Source: an uncultured Eubacteriales bacterium (GTDB lineage Bacteria > Bacillota > Clostridia > Peptostreptococcales > Anaerovoracaceae). Taken from it: a stretch of 62,597 bases of DNA. Location: contig OMZI01000010.1 in NCBI GenBank assembly GCA_900315485.1, positions 1 to 62,597 on the forward strand, written 5' to 3'. A program made the position numbers and the translations under genes. Positions 27,556-35,219 of the stretch are shown here, piece after piece. Below the pieces are notes generated by a model, which did not search any database, was not told the DNA's origin, and saw only the letters and a program-made list of their open reading frames with translations. Each line of letters opens with the position of its first letter. Position 1 is the first letter of the stretch.

Positions 27556-28482
27556 ATGCATAAAACGCAGGAAAGAACAAACAACAGAATAATAACGCTT
27601 TTGCTGGTCTGTGTGTTAGTTTTGACAGCTGCTTTTATTTGTGTCTGTGAACCGTCATCAGCTGCATCCGGCGGGGTCAGGATAGGACAGGCTACAAGCG
27701 GCGAAGGCGGCAGGACCAGAGGAGGCAAGGCAGGCGATCAGGGCGGCGGAGAAGTATCCATCAGCAACTGGAGCTATGGCAGGAGCTCAGGTTCCCCTTA
27801 CCACTGGAAATATGTATTCCGTGCAAAAGACCCGTCAATAGGCAAAGCACTGGCTGAAGACATGAAGGCCGCAGCAGCCAACAACCACATAGGTTATGAT
27901 CAGAGTACACCGGACAGATACTCCTTCTATGAGAGGGCTAAGGAAGTTGGATGGGATATTTCTGCAATAACCACAAACTGTGAGACGACATGCGCCTCGG
28001 CTGTATCGGTATGTCTGAACGCTGAAGGGATCAACGTTCCGAAAATGTGGTATTCAGGAATCGTTGCTGAAGACCTGAAGAAGACAGGGCAGTTCTATTG
28101 CTTCACCTCAAGTGACTACACAGCATCTCCGGCCAAGCTGCTGCCGGGTGACATCCTGGTCAATCCGGACACACATACTGCGATGGTAGTTGAGAGCCCT
28201 AACTCATTCCAGTTTGAGGTGTCATACAAGGATTCAGAGACAAAAGAGGACAAACAGGTATCTATAGACGAAGGAACTGAGATCCAGCTCAATCTCAACA
28301 ACGGACAGGTTCCGGAGAAGATAACCATTGAAGACAAAGTCGACCTTGCAGATTATGCACCTGAAAAAGGTTCATTCAAATTCTCCGGATGGACCCAGAC
28401 CGGAGAAGATTCATTCGCTGCAGAATATGAAGGTGCTGCTGCATTGAAGACAACTAACACTAAGAAGAAAATATCTGACTGA
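27556..28482 (+). CDS. Secreted endolysin-like (NlpC/P60-type) cysteine peptidase domain protein
   Basis: A signal peptide (about 10-37) precedes a domain with VRIGQATSGEGG, TRGGKAGDQ and IGYDQSTPDR. It then has CETTCASAVSVC (C142, C146) and GDILVNPDTHTAM (H207). The pattern matches cysteine-peptidase endolysin domains of phages infecting Clostridia, where the DCSS-like Cys and the later His are catalytic. Here Thr replaces the usual Asp before C146. The last 90 residues resemble one degenerate B-repeat (FKFSGWTQ). It has its own promoter and terminator, and no phage genes are near, so it looks like a domesticated host protein. Likely targets are cell-wall peptide cross-links. A binding-only role cannot be excluded. 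Confidence 0.72.
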   Translation: MHKTQERTNNRIITLLLVCVLVLTAAFICVCEPSSAASGGVRIGQATSGEGGRTRGGKAGDQGGGEVSISNWSYGRSSGSPYHWKYVFRAKDPSIGKALAEDMKAAAANNHIGYDQSTPDRYSFYERAKEVGWDISAITTNCETTCASAVSVCLNAEGINVPKMWYSGIVAEDLKKTGQFYCFTSSDYTASPAKLLPGDILVNPDTHTAMVVESPNSFQFEVSYKDSETKEDKQVSIDEGTEIQLNLNNGQVPEKITIEDKVDLADYAPEKGSFKFSGWTQTGEDSFAAEYEGAAALKTTNTKKKISD

Positions 28483-28520
28483 CAGAACGCGGACAGCGTT
28501 GTAACAGCAAGACATAAATA

Positions 28521-28563
28521 CAGGGAGCAGTCTTTATGAATGAAGTGAACTGCTCCCTGTTTT
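28521..28563. terminator. Bidirectional terminator between convergent endolysin-like genes
   Basis: CAGGGAGCAGT (28521-28531) pairs perfectly with ACTGCTCCCTG (28549-28559), followed by TTTT on the plus strand. On the minus strand a TATTTAT stretch follows, so it can serve both genes. Confidence 0.85.
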
Positions 28564-28574
28564 AGTGGTCTGTA

Positions 28575-30320
28575 TTATTTAACAGTGAAACCGTAGCTGA
28601 TAAGGGTCTTCCATCCGGAAGAGGATGTTCTTGCCTTGACAATGAATTTATAACTTCCTTTGCTCAGCTTGCCGTATTTGAGCTTTTTGTCGAGCTTCTT
28701 GAAGTTGTAGGATTTCTTGTATGGCTTGGAAGAAGCTGACAATTTGGTCTTTCCTGAGCTGTTGGTAACTATGACCTTTACATTTTTAAGCTTCTTATTA
28801 GCCTTAATGGTACCCCAGGTTGTGAATGCGCCTTTATATTTAATAACTGACGGGACACGTGCCGAGCTGACACTGATGGATCCCTTCTTCACATAGCTGA
28901 TCGTTGCTGCCGTGGTCTTGACAGGCGCAGGTGCAGCAGGTGCGGCAGATGCAGCAGGTTTTGCAGGGGCTGCGGTCCCTGATACAGTAAACGTCTTGTC
29001 GAGGAGAACGAGCGTCTGGATACTGTCTGATGCTATGACAACATACCTGTAGGTTCCGTTTGCAAGCTTGCTGAATTTCATGGATGAATCAAGCTTGGAC
29101 AGATCATATGATGTCGCATTAGGCTTCGCTGTGGCAGAATACATCTCTTTCCCTGCTGTGGTCATGATTATTGCATTAACAGCGGAGATCGTCTTGTTGG
29201 ATGTAATAGTACCCTTGACGGAAAAGCCCTTTCCCTGCGTCAGTTTTTCGGGCTGCGTCAGGCCGCTTGCCTTAAGAGAAGACTGAGGATTGACAGCCTG
29301 CGCAGAGACAACTTTATCTGCCTCGCTTACAGGAACTACCTCAAAGGAGTTCTCGTGCAGGACGGAGGTTCCTTTCTTCTCATCTGATCCGGATACACGG
29401 AATCTGTAGCTGCCCGGAGCCAGAGCTCCGAATTTAACGGCTGAATCAAGACACCCCAGTGAGTAAGTGTTTACCATTGGTTTTGCTGTTGCAGCAATTA
29501 CTTCCTTTCCGGACTTATCGATAATGGAGACCGTTACAGAGGTCAGCCAGTAGTTGGATTCCACTACACCAGCAACACTGAAGCCCTTGCCCTGTACGAT
29601 AGTACCCGGCTGACGGACGCTCGCTGCCTTCAGCTGTGAAGGACCGGTTGCAATTGCCAGGCCGCCTTTTTCCTTTCCGGATCTGTTCGGACTTGTAACA
29701 ACCATAGCGGTGTGAGCGCCAGGGGAGACGAGGATGTCTCCCGGCTCAAGCTTGGTATCCTTTGAACAATGTTCAGGGTCTGTGAAAGTGTAGAAAGCCG
29801 CATTGGATTTCAGATCCTTATAAATGATGCTGGCATCCCAGTACCTCGGGGCACTGAAGCCTGCGGCGTTCAAACAAACTGATACGACAGACGAACATGT
29901 AGTTTCACACTTGGTTGTGACGCCGGATATATTCCACCCATTCTTCTTTGCTGCATCATACAGCGAAAACCTGTCAGGAGACTTCTGGTCATATCCGATA
30001 TTGTTGTTTTTGCATGCTGCAACCATCAGATTGGCCAGGAGCTGAGCTTTGGCCGGATCCTTGGCCCTGAAGACATATTTCCAGTTGTTGTAGTTGCCCT
30101 TCTTTGAACTATATGTCCAGGACGTTGTAGCAACTTCTTTTCCGGTCTGATCACCGGCTGATCCGCCTCTGGTCTTGCCGCCTTCACCGCTGGTTGCCTG
30201 GCCGATCTTGACGTTGCTTGCAGCTGAAACGTCCATAGGAGTGAGTACAAAGACGTTGCAGACCACAAGAATAAATGCAAGACATATTGCAATAATCCTT
30301 TTTTTCTTACTAGTAGTCAT
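28575..30320 (-). CDS. Secreted endolysin-like cysteine peptidase with three C-terminal repeat domains
   Basis: The signal peptide covers about 1-34 (cleavage near VSAA/S). Residues of about 36-212 repeat the domain of the convergent neighbour: VKIGQATSGEGG, TRGGSAGDQTG, CETTCSSVVSVC (C138, C142) and GAHTAMVV (H203). Three related modules of about 100 residues follow. Each has a GKGFSV- or KGAFTTWG-like start, a TAKP/SSKP strand, a LDxxxKFGxLxxGSYRF-like pattern and a final FxV strand. An Ala/Pro-rich linker (about 450-470) separates modules two and three. The last module is very Lys-rich and may bind anionic wall polymers. The gene and its neighbour look like a diverged inverted duplication. 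Confidence 0.75.
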   Translation of the reverse strand: MTTSKKKRIIAICLAFILVVCNVFVLTPMDVSAASNVKIGQATSGEGGKTRGGSAGDQTGKEVATTSWTYSSKKGNYNNWKYVFRAKDPAKAQLLANLMVAACKNNNIGYDQKSPDRFSLYDAAKKNGWNISGVTTKCETTCSSVVSVCLNAAGFSAPRYWDASIIYKDLKSNAAFYTFTDPEHCSKDTKLEPGDILVSPGAHTAMVVTSPNRSGKEKGGLAIATGPSQLKAASVRQPGTIVQGKGFSVAGVVESNYWLTSVTVSIIDKSGKEVIAATAKPMVNTYSLGCLDSAVKFGALAPGSYRFRVSGSDEKKGTSVLHENSFEVVPVSEADKVVSAQAVNPQSSLKASGLTQPEKLTQGKGFSVKGTITSNKTISAVNAIIMTTAGKEMYSATAKPNATSYDLSKLDSSMKFSKLANGTYRYVVIASDSIQTLVLLDKTFTVSGTAAPAKPAASAAPAAPAPVKTTAATISYVKKGSISVSSARVPSVIKYKGAFTTWGTIKANKKLKNVKVIVTNSSGKTKLSASSKPYKKSYNFKKLDKKLKYGKLSKGSYKFIVKARTSSSGWKTLISYGFTVK

Positions 30321-30393
30321 TTTTCCGTACCTTCTTTCGATTTTTTCGCATAGAAATAACAGTACACTTTTTTACCGGTAGTGCTTCTTTGAT

Positions 30394-30636
30394 CCAGCCA
30401 TTACAGGCCGAGTTAAATTAACCAATCCATGGCAGCTCCATGGCGGATTTTGTTTCTTCTGTAGCTTGTGATATTATTTTGGTACACAAATCAATGCCAA
30501 AAAGCTCGTGCATCCTGTTCCCTTTTTTCAGGGGCGCCTGATCGGAAATTTTGGCGCAATTTAATACAGGATCAAAGCTTCCGGCTTTCCCGCTTGAGTC
30601 GTGATTGGCTAATTTAACCGGGCTTGCAATGACTGC
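30394..30636. repeat. Imperfect inverted-repeat element (MITE-like candidate)
   Basis: The left arm (30394-30427) and the reverse complement of the right arm (30603-30636) match at about 27 of 34 positions without gaps. The core is GTTAAATTA.CCAATC. The enclosed 175 bp code for no recognised protein and contain CCATGGCAGCTCCATGG at the left end. I see no clear target-site duplication. It could be a small non-autonomous mobile element or a decayed insertion. Confidence 0.4.
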
Positions 30637-30712
30637 AATTCTGAACCCTATCACTATTCTATTAATGGGGAATTTTGGGTCAATAAACCTTTATGTTTGT
30701 TATCCTTTATAT

Positions 30713-30741
30713 TTGTTAATCGGAAGAGCATATGTTAGAAT
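30713..30741 (+). promoter_or_regulatory. Promoter of the ATP-grasp/CapK/SDR operon
   Basis: TTGTTA (30713-30718) and TAGAAT (30736-30741) are 17 bp apart, and TG stands one base before the -10 box (extended -10). It lies about 60 bp upstream of the first start codon and just to the right of the inverted-repeat element. Confidence 0.65.
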
Positions 30742-30801
30742 GATTTGCCGAAGACAGTCTTCGTATAAGGAGATACAGCGAAAAGAGGATGATTGCTGAT
30801 A

Positions 30802-31917
30802 ATGAAAGAAGTAATACTTATTCTTGGCGCAGGAAATGCGCAGATAGATGCTATCGAATACTGCCGCAGCAAAGGCTATGAGGTCTGCGGATGCAGCTAC
30901 ACGACTGTTGACAACGGTATCCCGTATCTGGACTACTTTGAACATACGGATATCAAAAGCGTCGAGGGCGTTATAGAGGTTGCACGTAAATATAACGTCA
31001 AAGCCATATATTCTGTCGGATCGGATGTTGCTATGCCGACGGTCATGAGAGCGAGCGAAGCTCTCGGACTGCCGCACTTCATCAGACCGGAGACGGCAGA
31101 GACCTGCCATTCCAAGAGCCGTATGAGAGCTATGCTGGGAGACGGTTTCTGTGGAAATGTCAGGTATATCGAATGCACATCCATGGATGAAGCGCTGAGG
31201 TTCAACAGTTTCCCGGGAATGATGAAGCCGACAGACTCGCAGGGGCAGAGGGGCTGCTTCAGAGTGGACTGTCAGGATGATATCCGTAAGGAGTTCCAGA
31301 CATCTATGGATTTTTCCAGTGAGGGAAAGGTCATAATAGAGGAGTTCCTTGAAGGACCGGAGGTATCTCTCAATGGATACATGAAGGACGGCAGGATGAT
31401 ATTCTCACTGGTATCGGACAGGATATCGTTCGATGAATATCCGGGAGGGATCATCAAGGAGCATGTAGTTCCGTCCGGACTCAGCAGTGACATAGTAAGC
31501 GCTACAGAGAAGATGGCCGCAGAAGCCGCTGTAAAGCTCGGCATCATGGATGGACCGTGCTATTTCCAGATCAAACTGAACAGCAAGAACGAACCTAAGA
31601 TACTCGAGGTAACACCGAGGCTTGACGGATGCCATATGTGGAATCTGATCAAGAGATACTGCGGCGTAGATCTGCTGGATGCAAGCTTTTCGCATCTGCT
31701 TACAGGAGACCCGGGCATCGCACCGGATCATAGATTCCCGGCTGAAGAATACAGACTTAAATTCTTCTGCCAGCCGCCGTGGACAAAATTTGACAGCAAG
31801 CTCCACAGCACAGATGGATCGGAATACAGTTTCTATTATTACAAAGACGGGGACAAGGTCCGCAGACTCAACGGATATATTGAGAAATGCGGATATGAGA
31901 TAATAAAGACAGAATAA
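30802..31917 (+). CDS. ATP-grasp domain ligase
   Basis: This 371-residue protein begins with a preATP-grasp fold (VILILGAGNAQID). ATP-grasp motifs follow: GMMKPTDSQGQRG, VIIEEFLEGPEVSLNGYM and the metal-binding ILEVTPRLDG. ATP-grasp enzymes join a carboxylate to an amine or thiol via an acyl phosphate, and this branch resembles carbamoyl-phosphate-synthase-like and peptide-ligase-like proteins. I prefer the ATG at 30802 over the in-frame TTG at 30793 because GAGGA lies at a fitting distance only for the former. It is first in an operon with a CapK-like enzyme (18-bp gap) and an SDR. Two further ATP-grasp genes occur at 40535 and 41765. The substrate is unknown, and an amino-acyl decoration of a glycan is plausible. 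Confidence 0.85.
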   Translation: MKEVILILGAGNAQIDAIEYCRSKGYEVCGCSYTTVDNGIPYLDYFEHTDIKSVEGVIEVARKYNVKAIYSVGSDVAMPTVMRASEALGLPHFIRPETAETCHSKSRMRAMLGDGFCGNVRYIECTSMDEALRFNSFPGMMKPTDSQGQRGCFRVDCQDDIRKEFQTSMDFSSEGKVIIEEFLEGPEVSLNGYMKDGRMIFSLVSDRISFDEYPGGIIKEHVVPSGLSSDIVSATEKMAAEAAVKLGIMDGPCYFQIKLNSKNEPKILEVTPRLDGCHMWNLIKRYCGVDLLDASFSHLLTGDPGIAPDHRFPAEEYRLKFFCQPPWTKFDSKLHSTDGSEYSFYYYKDGDKVRRLNGYIEKCGYEIIKTE

Positions 31918-31935
31918 TAAACAGAGGTGATATAA

Positions 31936-33255
31936 GTGAAATTTGAGAAAAAACTTAAGAACGTATACACATTATACTATTTGCTCACTCTTCACAGACA
32001 TCTGGACGGAGATCCGGAAAAGATCAAGAAGGATCAGAACAAGAGGATCCACAAGCTTATGAAGAGGGCATACAAGATCCCGTTCTATAAGCAGAGATTC
32101 ATTGAGTCCGGAACTACGCCGGATGATTATCACTGTGCTGAGGATCTGGTAAAGTTCCCTGTAATGACCAAGCCGGAACTCAGGCTCTGGATGCAGCAGG
32201 AATGGGAAAATCATCCTGAGAAGCATGATTCGCTTAATGTACACAGCACAAGCGGATCTTCGGGAGTTCCTCTCAAGGTGCTGTACACCCAGAAAGAGCA
32301 GGGATGCAGCGATGCTAACTGGATCAGAGTACTTCGCGATGCAGGATATCATCCATTCAGAGGCAAGATGTACTCCTTCCAGACAAGCCACAGGGATCCG
32401 AACGCGAAGCCTAAGAGAGATTCCTTCATCCAGGCACTTGGCGTAATGCGCCGTAAAGTCGTTTCGGAAGACAACTGTGTCGGCGACGGCATAGCAGATA
32501 CCATCAGAGATATCAACGAATACAAGCCTGACATGATCTGTTTCAGAAGGAACTGCCTCGTCAGGATCGTTGCCTATGCAGAAAAGCATAACATGCCGCT
32601 GTGGAAGCCTAAGCTGTACTGTCCTATCAGTGAGATGGTAGATGATGTGACACGCAATCTTCTTAAGAAGACTCTCGGAGACGGACTTATCGATGCATAC
32701 GGTCTGTCAGAGATGGGCAGCTTCATCTATCAGTATCCGGGCAATGACTTCTACTATGTTGCCAATGATATAGCTGCAGTGAATGTATATGATGACAATA
32801 ACAACCTTGCGGATGACGGAAGGATCATTATCACGTCACTGTACAAAAAGACATATCCGCTGATCAATTACGATACCAGGGATCTCGGCAAGTCATATGT
32901 CAAAGACGGACTCAGATACATGACCAAGATAGAGGGCAGGATGAACGACATGGTCCTGCATGAGGATGGCGTCGAATCGTCAGCGCTTATGCTGATGAGG
33001 ATCGCGAACAAGACGGTCGGACTGTCCCAGTTCAGATTCATCGAAGAGACATATCACGATATGCTCATCCAGCTTGCACCGGACCCGAACAATACATCCA
33101 TGAGCCATGAGGAGATAGAGAAGCATTTCATCGATTCTGTCCGCGAGCTCTATGGCGATGAGTTCAACATCCGCATAGAATGGATGGACGTGCTGCCGCC
33201 GGATAAGACAGGAAAGCAGCGCTGCTTCGTGTGCAATGTCAAGAAAGAGCAGTAG
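31936..33255 (+). CDS. CapK / phenylacetate-CoA-ligase-like AMP-forming enzyme
   Basis: The 439-residue protein shows VHSTSGSSGVPLKV (the phosphate-binding loop of adenylating enzymes), DAYGLSEMG and YDTRDLG, typical of the PaaK/CapK branch of the ANL superfamily. Capsule loci often carry such CapK proteins, whose reaction is mostly unproven. They probably activate a carboxylate by adenylation. The start is GTG at 31936 after AGAGGTGA. It follows the ATP-grasp ligase by 18 bp and precedes an SDR by 7 bp. An adenylating enzyme next to an ATP-grasp ligase suggests activation and transfer of an acid or amino acid to a sugar. Confidence 0.85.
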   Translation: MKFEKKLKNVYTLYYLLTLHRHLDGDPEKIKKDQNKRIHKLMKRAYKIPFYKQRFIESGTTPDDYHCAEDLVKFPVMTKPELRLWMQQEWENHPEKHDSLNVHSTSGSSGVPLKVLYTQKEQGCSDANWIRVLRDAGYHPFRGKMYSFQTSHRDPNAKPKRDSFIQALGVMRRKVVSEDNCVGDGIADTIRDINEYKPDMICFRRNCLVRIVAYAEKHNMPLWKPKLYCPISEMVDDVTRNLLKKTLGDGLIDAYGLSEMGSFIYQYPGNDFYYVANDIAAVNVYDDNNNLADDGRIIITSLYKKTYPLINYDTRDLGKSYVKDGLRYMTKIEGRMNDMVLHEDGVESSALMLMRIANKTVGLSQFRFIEETYHDMLIQLAPDPNNTSMSHEEIEKHFIDSVRELYGDEFNIRIEWMDVLPPDKTGKQRCFVCNVKKEQ

Positions 33256-33262
33256 GTATACC

Positions 33263-34147
33263 ATGAAGGGTATTGTTGTTACGGGGGCAAGCGGAGTAGT
33301 CGGAGGTGCGCTCCTCAGGAGACTTTCCGGTGAGCCTGAAATGGATATCATTGCGCTGAGCCGCAGAGATATGTCCGGGACCGGTCCGGAAGGAGTCAGC
33401 TGGAGGACTACAGACTACTCTGTAAAGAGCCTGACCGAACTGCTTGAGGGAGCATATGCTGTCGTACACCTTGCAGGCAGCGACGGGACCAAAGCGGACC
33501 TGTCGGACTATGATGGAGACCTGGCAATTACAGATAATCTCCTTAAGGCATCTGCAGAGTGCGGAGTGGAACGGTTTATATATGCTTCAAGCAGGCTGGT
33601 CTATGGCAATCCGGATAATATCCCGTGGACAGAGGAGACTGCTCCCGAACCACGGAGCGCGTATGGAGTAAATAAAATACGGTGTGAGGAGCTCTGCCGC
33701 TCATACAGCGGGAAGAGTGGCATGAAAGTCATTGCGGTCAGGATTGCACAGGTACTGAGCGAGACTAGTCAGATGAGGAACATGGTAAATGTCTTCAGAG
33801 ACCTGGCAGGAGAAGGAAAAGAACTGACCGTCACCGGCAGGAGTGAAGCCGTAAGGCAGTACATATACACCGGGGATCTTGCAGAGATATTATTCAGACT
33901 GATAAGCGCTGATGTGCATGGCTTCAGTATAATCAATGCGGGCATGGACAGGGCATATACCAACCTGCAGATCGCGCAGGCGTTCAACAGAGCATATGGG
34001 AACAGCATTCCTGTCCGGTACGATGACAGAAAGCCGGAAACGATAACATCTTCAGTGATGGATGTAGAGAAGCTGAAGAGGCTTACAGGCTTCGTTCCGG
34101 GGGATATGGACGAGACACTGCGCCGGATGGCGAACAGCAGGATATAA
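33263..34147 (+). CDS. NAD-dependent epimerase/dehydratase (extended SDR)
   Basis: The start at 33263 gives 294 residues beginning directly with the Rossmann motif (IVVTGASGVVGGALL). The in-frame start at 33236 lies inside the previous gene. YASSRLVYG supplies the catalytic Ser region and YGVNK the YxxxK pair. GDLAEILFRL and VMDVEKLKRLTGF are typical of nucleotide-sugar epimerases. It is last in the ATP-grasp/CapK operon and stops before a strong bidirectional terminator. The likely substrate is the nucleotide sugar or sugar acid used by that operon, but the sequence does not identify it. Confidence 0.85.
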   Translation: MKGIVVTGASGVVGGALLRRLSGEPEMDIIALSRRDMSGTGPEGVSWRTTDYSVKSLTELLEGAYAVVHLAGSDGTKADLSDYDGDLAITDNLLKASAECGVERFIYASSRLVYGNPDNIPWTEETAPEPRSAYGVNKIRCEELCRSYSGKSGMKVIAVRIAQVLSETSQMRNMVNVFRDLAGEGKELTVTGRSEAVRQYIYTGDLAEILFRLISADVHGFSIINAGMDRAYTNLQIAQAFNRAYGNSIPVRYDDRKPETITSSVMDVEKLKRLTGFVPGDMDETLRRMANSRI

Positions 34148-34151
34148 GAAA

Positions 34152-34181
34152 ATCCTCTGCATTGGGATCAATGCAGAGGAT
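34152..34181. terminator. Bidirectional terminator
   Basis: ATCCTCTGCATTG (34152-34164) and CAATGCAGAGGAT (34169-34181) form a perfect 13-bp stem with a GGAT loop between convergent genes. Short A- and T-rich flanks lie on both sides. Confidence 0.85.
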
Positions 34182-34187
34182 GATTTA

Positions 34188-35147
34188 TTAGTTCTTTTCA
34201 TTCTCGTTCCTGTCAGCACCCCGGTAGACTTCCCGCACAACGAACTGCGGATAATTACCGATGGTAAGGAACATCCTGCCTACATATTCTCCGACTACTC
34301 CGAGAGTGATGAGTATGACTCCGGAGAAGAATATGATCGCCATCATCGTTGATGTCCAGCCGAGGATCTGTGTCGACTGAAAGATCTTGCGTATTATGAG
34401 CCAGATCATTCCCAGAATACCGATGAGCGAAAGGAACTCTCCGAACCTCCGTGTTATTTTCAGCGGAACAGTAGAGAACCCTGCAATATTGGACCACAGC
34501 GAGATCAGCTTCTTAAGAGAATAATTGGATGTACCGTATGCTCTTTCGAAATGCTGGATCGGAACGCTGGCAATCTTGGCAGGTGCTACGGTCCTGAGAA
34601 CGAGCCCCTGCATGTGGGAATACTGAGCAGGATACTGTATGATGTTGTCGCGCACGTACTTCCTCATCAGGCAGTAGCTGGATGTTCTGAGATCCTTGGG
34701 CTTGCCTATGAGCAGACGCACCGTTGTATAATTCACCCATGAGCCGAAATTACGGAAGGCTGAATGCTTCTTGTCAGGATAGTATCCGTATATGACATCA
34801 TAACCTTCGTCGAACTTGGCAAGCAGCGGCGGAAGCTGTGAAGGATGAGTCTGCATGTCATCATCCATGAGGATTATAAAATCACCTTCCGCATAGTGAA
34901 GACCTGCCATGATGGCATTGTGCTGACCGGCGTTGCGCGCAAGCTCAACGGCGGTGACATCCTCATATTCGTCAGCCAGAGCCCGGAGCTCAGCAACAGT
35001 AGCACCGGAATCCGGAGAGAAATCATCGACCAGGATCATCTCAAACGGGGTCCTGCCCAGATCGATCATCTCCTTACGTGTCAGTTCGACCATCTGACGG
35101 ATGGTATGAGAAGATTTGTAACAAGGAATTATGATAGAATATTTCAT
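34188..35147 (-). CDS. DPM1-like GT2 glycosyltransferase with C-terminal membrane helices
   Basis: Residues 1 to about 220 are a GT2 domain (IIIPCYKSSHT, LVDDFSPDS, RNAGQHNAIMAG) with the catalytic DDDMQTHP at 95-102. Two hydrophobic helices near 240-300 (ILGMIWLIIRKIF and SGVILITLGVVGEYVG) complete the CsbB/GtrB pattern. Such enzymes load a sugar from UDP onto undecaprenyl phosphate for use outside the membrane. The gene is divergent from a GT-C-like protein at 35220, which could be its user. It closely resembles the GT2 enzyme encoded at 39588, so the locus has at least three lipid-sugar synthases, including the one at 2042. Confidence 0.9.
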   Translation of the reverse strand: MKYSIIIPCYKSSHTIRQMVELTRKEMIDLGRTPFEMILVDDFSPDSGATVAELRALADEYEDVTAVELARNAGQHNAIMAGLHYAEGDFIILMDDDMQTHPSQLPPLLAKFDEGYDVIYGYYPDKKHSAFRNFGSWVNYTTVRLLIGKPKDLRTSSYCLMRKYVRDNIIQYPAQYSHMQGLVLRTVAPAKIASVPIQHFERAYGTSNYSLKKLISLWSNIAGFSTVPLKITRRFGEFLSLIGILGMIWLIIRKIFQSTQILGWTSTMMAIIFFSGVILITLGVVGEYVGRMFLTIGNYPQFVVREVYRGADRNENEKN

Positions 35148-35169
35148 AGAAGTCTCCCTTCAAAGCATG

Positions 35170-35198
35170 ATTTTATTATGTTTGAAGGCTGTTAGCAA
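35170..35198 (-). promoter_or_regulatory. Promoter for the DPM1-like gene
   Basis: On the minus strand TTGCTA (35198-35193) and TAAAAT (35175-35170) are 17 bp apart, about 22 bp before the start codon at 35147. Confidence 0.55.
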
Positions 35199-35219
35199 GA
35201 GTTTGGATAAAAAGAAGCC

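Larger units (their letters stand above)
30321..30801. other. Intergenic region between the endolysin-like gene and the ATP-grasp operon
   Basis: About 480 bp without a gene I can support. It holds the upstream region of the minus-strand gene, the inverted-repeat element at 30394-30636 and a promoter at 30713-30741. A minus-strand open frame at 30418-30654 (78 codons) covers the element but has no recognisable motif or ribosome site, so I do not call it a gene. Confidence 0.55.

Noticed and set aside
30418-30654. 78-codon minus-strand open frame over the inverted-repeat element
   Set aside because: No recognisable family and no clear start signal. It coincides with the repeat arms, so it is treated as part of the element.
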